Source: Candidatus Sulfopaludibacter sp. SbA3 (GTDB taxonomy: Bacteria > Acidobacteriota > Terriglobia > Bryobacterales > Bryobacteraceae). Taken from it: a stretch of 64,000 nt of DNA. The translations under genes and the position numbers were made by a program. Positions 62,327 to 64,000 of this stretch are shown here, piece by piece (positions within the stretch are counted from its first letter, which is position 1; every line of letters starts with the position of its first letter). The notes beneath the pieces were generated by a model. That model searched no databases. It saw only the letters and a list, made by a program, of their open reading frames with translations, and was not told where the DNA came from. The DNA is taken from NCBI GenBank assembly GCA_945890485.1, contig CAMDCN010000004.1, positions 124,001-188,000 on the forward strand, read 5' to 3'.

Positions 62327-64000
62327 ATGACCGCTTCCCTGCCTCCCCATCGCCCCATCGAATCCTGCGGCATTATTGGCAATCTGCAATCCGTTGCCCT
62401 CGTCTCCACCGACGGAGCGATCGACTGGTGCTGCCTGCCGCGCTTCGACTCGCCGAGCATCTTTGCTTCCATCCTGGATCGCCAGAAGGGCGGCTATTTC
62501 CGCATAGCCGCCCATTCGGAAGGGCAGAATCGCCAGTTATACCTTCCCGAAACCAACGTGCTCATCACGCGATTCCCCCGCCCGGATGGCGTGGGCGAAG
62601 TGCTGGATTTCATGCCGGTTCTGCCGGAGCAGCCCTCCAACGGCGAACTCGCTCCCAGCAAGATCGTCCGCATCGTGCGCGGCGTTCGCGGCACCATGCG
62701 ATTCAACCTCGATTGTTTCCCCGCCTTTGACTACGCCCGCGTCCCCCACCGCGTGGAGATCCGCCGTTGGGGCGCCATCTTTCATAGCGAGGCTGGCCGC
62801 ATCACGCTGGTCAGTTCGGCGCCGATCACGGTGGAAGACGGCCGCGCGACCGCCGATTTCACAGTGCACCCGAAGCAGTCCTACACCTTCGTCTTGCGTT
62901 TCCACGAAGCGGCGGAAGGCGACCCCGGCGAGCCGGATCCCGTCGACGAATTGGCGCTTCTCGATGGCGCGGTGCAGTTCTGGCGTACTTGGGTCAATCG
63001 TTGCACCTATAAGGGCCGCTGGCGTGAACGCGTTGTCCGCTCCGCCCTGGCCCTGAAGCTGCTCACCTACCGCCCCACTGGCGCCATCGTCGCCGCGGCC
63101 ACCTGTAGCCTGCCCGAAGAGATCGGCGGTGTCCGCAACTGGGACTACCGCTATACCTGGATCCGTGACGCTGCCTTCACCGTCTACGCTTTTCTCCGCA
63201 TGGGTTTCACCGAAGAGGCCACGGCGTTCATCGGATGGCTCGAACAGCGCGCCAGTGAACAGGAACGTGTCAATGGCCCGCTCAACGTCATGTACGCCAT
63301 CGACGGTCGCCATGACTTGACTGAGACCCACCTGGACCACCTCGAAGGCTATCGCGGCTCCCTCCCGGTCCGCATAGGCAACGGCGCCTACAACCAGCTC
63401 CAACTCGATATTTACGGCGAGCTCATCGACTCGCTCTACCTCTACGACAAGTATGTCTCGCAGATCTCCTATAGCCTGTGGCGCCAGATTCGCCAGATGC
63501 TCGAGTGGGTTGCCGCCAACTGGGAGCAACCGGACGAGGGGATGTGGGAGGTCCGCAGTAGCCGCCAGCAATTCGTCTACTCGAAGCTCCAGTGCTGGGT
63601 CGCCCTCGATCGTGGACTCCGCCTCGCGACACGCCACAGCCTGCCGCTGAATCGCGCCCGGATTGAGACGGAGCGCGACCGCATCTTCGAATGGATCATG
63701 GCCCAGGGATGGGATCGCGAGCTCAAGTCCTTCGTCCAATCTGCCGGCTCAAAGACTCTCGACGCGGCGAATTTACTGATGCCGCTGGTCCACTTCATTT
63801 CGCCGACCGATCCCCGCATGTTGAGCACGCTCGACCGGACGATGGAGACGCTTGTCTCGGATAGTCTCGTCTACCGGTACCAACTCCATGGAGAGAACTT
63901 CACCGACGATGGGCTGTCCGGTGGCGAAGGTACGTTCAGCATGTGCACCTTCTGGCTGGTGGAGGCGCTCGCCCGCGCCGGGCGCCTGGAAGAGGCACGT
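62327..64000 (+). CDS. GH15 glucoamylase/trehalase-like glycoside hydrolase, 3' partial
   Basis: The frame is open from ATG 62327 to the right window edge (558 codons), so the C-terminus is missing. The N-terminal motif IGNLQSVALVSTDGAIDWCCLPRFDSPS identifies the bacterial GH15 family. The (alpha/alpha)6 core shows GGVRNWDYRYTWIRDAAF, the general-acid region DEGMWEVR and the base in GGEGTFSMCTFW. Most members hydrolyse alpha-glucans or trehalose, inverting. No signal peptide, so it is cytoplasmic. Confidence 0.9.
   Translation, partial: MTASLPPHRPIESCGIIGNLQSVALVSTDGAIDWCCLPRFDSPSIFASILDRQKGGYFRIAAHSEGQNRQLYLPETNVLITRFPRPDGVGEVLDFMPVLPEQPSNGELAPSKIVRIVRGVRGTMRFNLDCFPAFDYARVPHRVEIRRWGAIFHSEAGRITLVSSAPITVEDGRATADFTVHPKQSYTFVLRFHEAAEGDPGEPDPVDELALLDGAVQFWRTWVNRCTYKGRWRERVVRSALALKLLTYRPTGAIVAAATCSLPEEIGGVRNWDYRYTWIRDAAFTVYAFLRMGFTEEATAFIGWLEQRASEQERVNGPLNVMYAIDGRHDLTETHLDHLEGYRGSLPVRIGNGAYNQLQLDIYGELIDSLYLYDKYVSQISYSLWRQIRQMLEWVAANWEQPDEGMWEVRSSRQQFVYSKLQCWVALDRGLRLATRHSLPLNRARIETERDRIFEWIMAQGWDRELKSFVQSAGSKTLDAANLLMPLVHFISPTDPRMLSTLDRTMETLVSDSLVYRYQLHGENFTDDGLSGGEGTFSMCTFWLVEALARAGRLEEAR

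Noticed and set aside
1-64000. tRNA, rRNA, CRISPR arrays, transposons and phage genes
   Set aside because: I looked through the short intergenic spaces and found no cloverleaf, rRNA-like or spaced-repeat pattern, and no recognisable transposase or integrase. Most of the window is coding.

Overview
The window is a GC-rich, very densely coded bacterial chromosome segment. Many neighbouring genes overlap by ATGA or GTGA, four convergent gene pairs overlap at their 3' ends, and only two gaps exceed 100 bases. I see no rRNA, tRNA, transposase, phage gene or CRISPR array. The content resembles Acidobacteriota of the Bryobacter/Solibacter group: Tat-type Gfo/Idh oxidoreductases, several sulfatases, sialate O-acetylesterase, DUF1080, beta-propeller phosphoesterase, DUF4159, copper amine oxidase and a c-di-AMP cyclase operon. 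That placement is inference from gene content, not from a marker gene.

Layout. 1-4031 (+): an S41 peptidase homologue that has lost its catalytic Ser and Lys, an FmdB zinc ribbon protein, and twin Gfo/Idh oxidoreductases. 3973-6675 (-): a haem c/monooxygenase-like protein, an EamA transporter and a membrane protein. 6739-9908 (+): M28 peptidase, GalT, and a methyltransferase with a leader peptide. 9945-14964 (-): a lysine operon, promoter - lysine riboswitch - M20 deacylase (probable dapE) - lysC - dapB - dapA - dapD. 14985-27935 (-): a long co-directional run starting with cdaA-cdaR-glmM, then DUF1080, an HDAC-type deacetylase, two transglutaminase-like proteins, and a desulfation/deacetylation set (three sulfatases, a SASA-SGNH double esterase, an alpha/beta hydrolase). 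27963-31975 (-): guanine deaminase with a PotABCD-type ABC transporter. 32012-36402: moxR (+), then the envelope run NfeD-like, SPOR, lipA, lnt (-). 36422-38970 (+): M20 peptidase and a fourth sulfatase. 38973-45013 (-): a sugar-activation operon with a GalU-like protein, a 1067-residue fusion of a GHMP sugar kinase-like domain to a UDPGP pyrophosphorylase, a membrane protein and an exported glycosidase-like protein. 45056-48394: sterol-desaturase-like enzyme (+) and propeller-phosphoesterase (-). 48446-50254 (+): a nitric oxide detoxification unit with two NsrR-like operators, truncated haemoglobin, Fe-S flavoprotein reductase and NsrR. 50268-52767 (+): AstE/AspA-type deacylase and M81 (MlrC) protein. 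52746-60317: a small secreted protein, an exported aldolase-like protein, MscS, a glucosyl-3-phosphoglycerate-synthase-like protein fused to a phosphatase-like domain, DUF4159 and a large hybrid histidine kinase. 60368-64000 (+): copper amine oxidase and a GH15 glucoamylase-like gene cut by the window end.

The observations I rate highest are: the NsrR-controlled split flavohaemoglobin operon; the kinase-pyrophosphorylase fusion paired with a GalU relative that lacks the nucleotide-binding signature; the GpgS-like/SerB-like fusion beside mscS with altered active-site motifs; the lysine riboswitch heading almost a whole pathway; and a 15-base sequence repeated exactly in unrelated genes, frames and strands.
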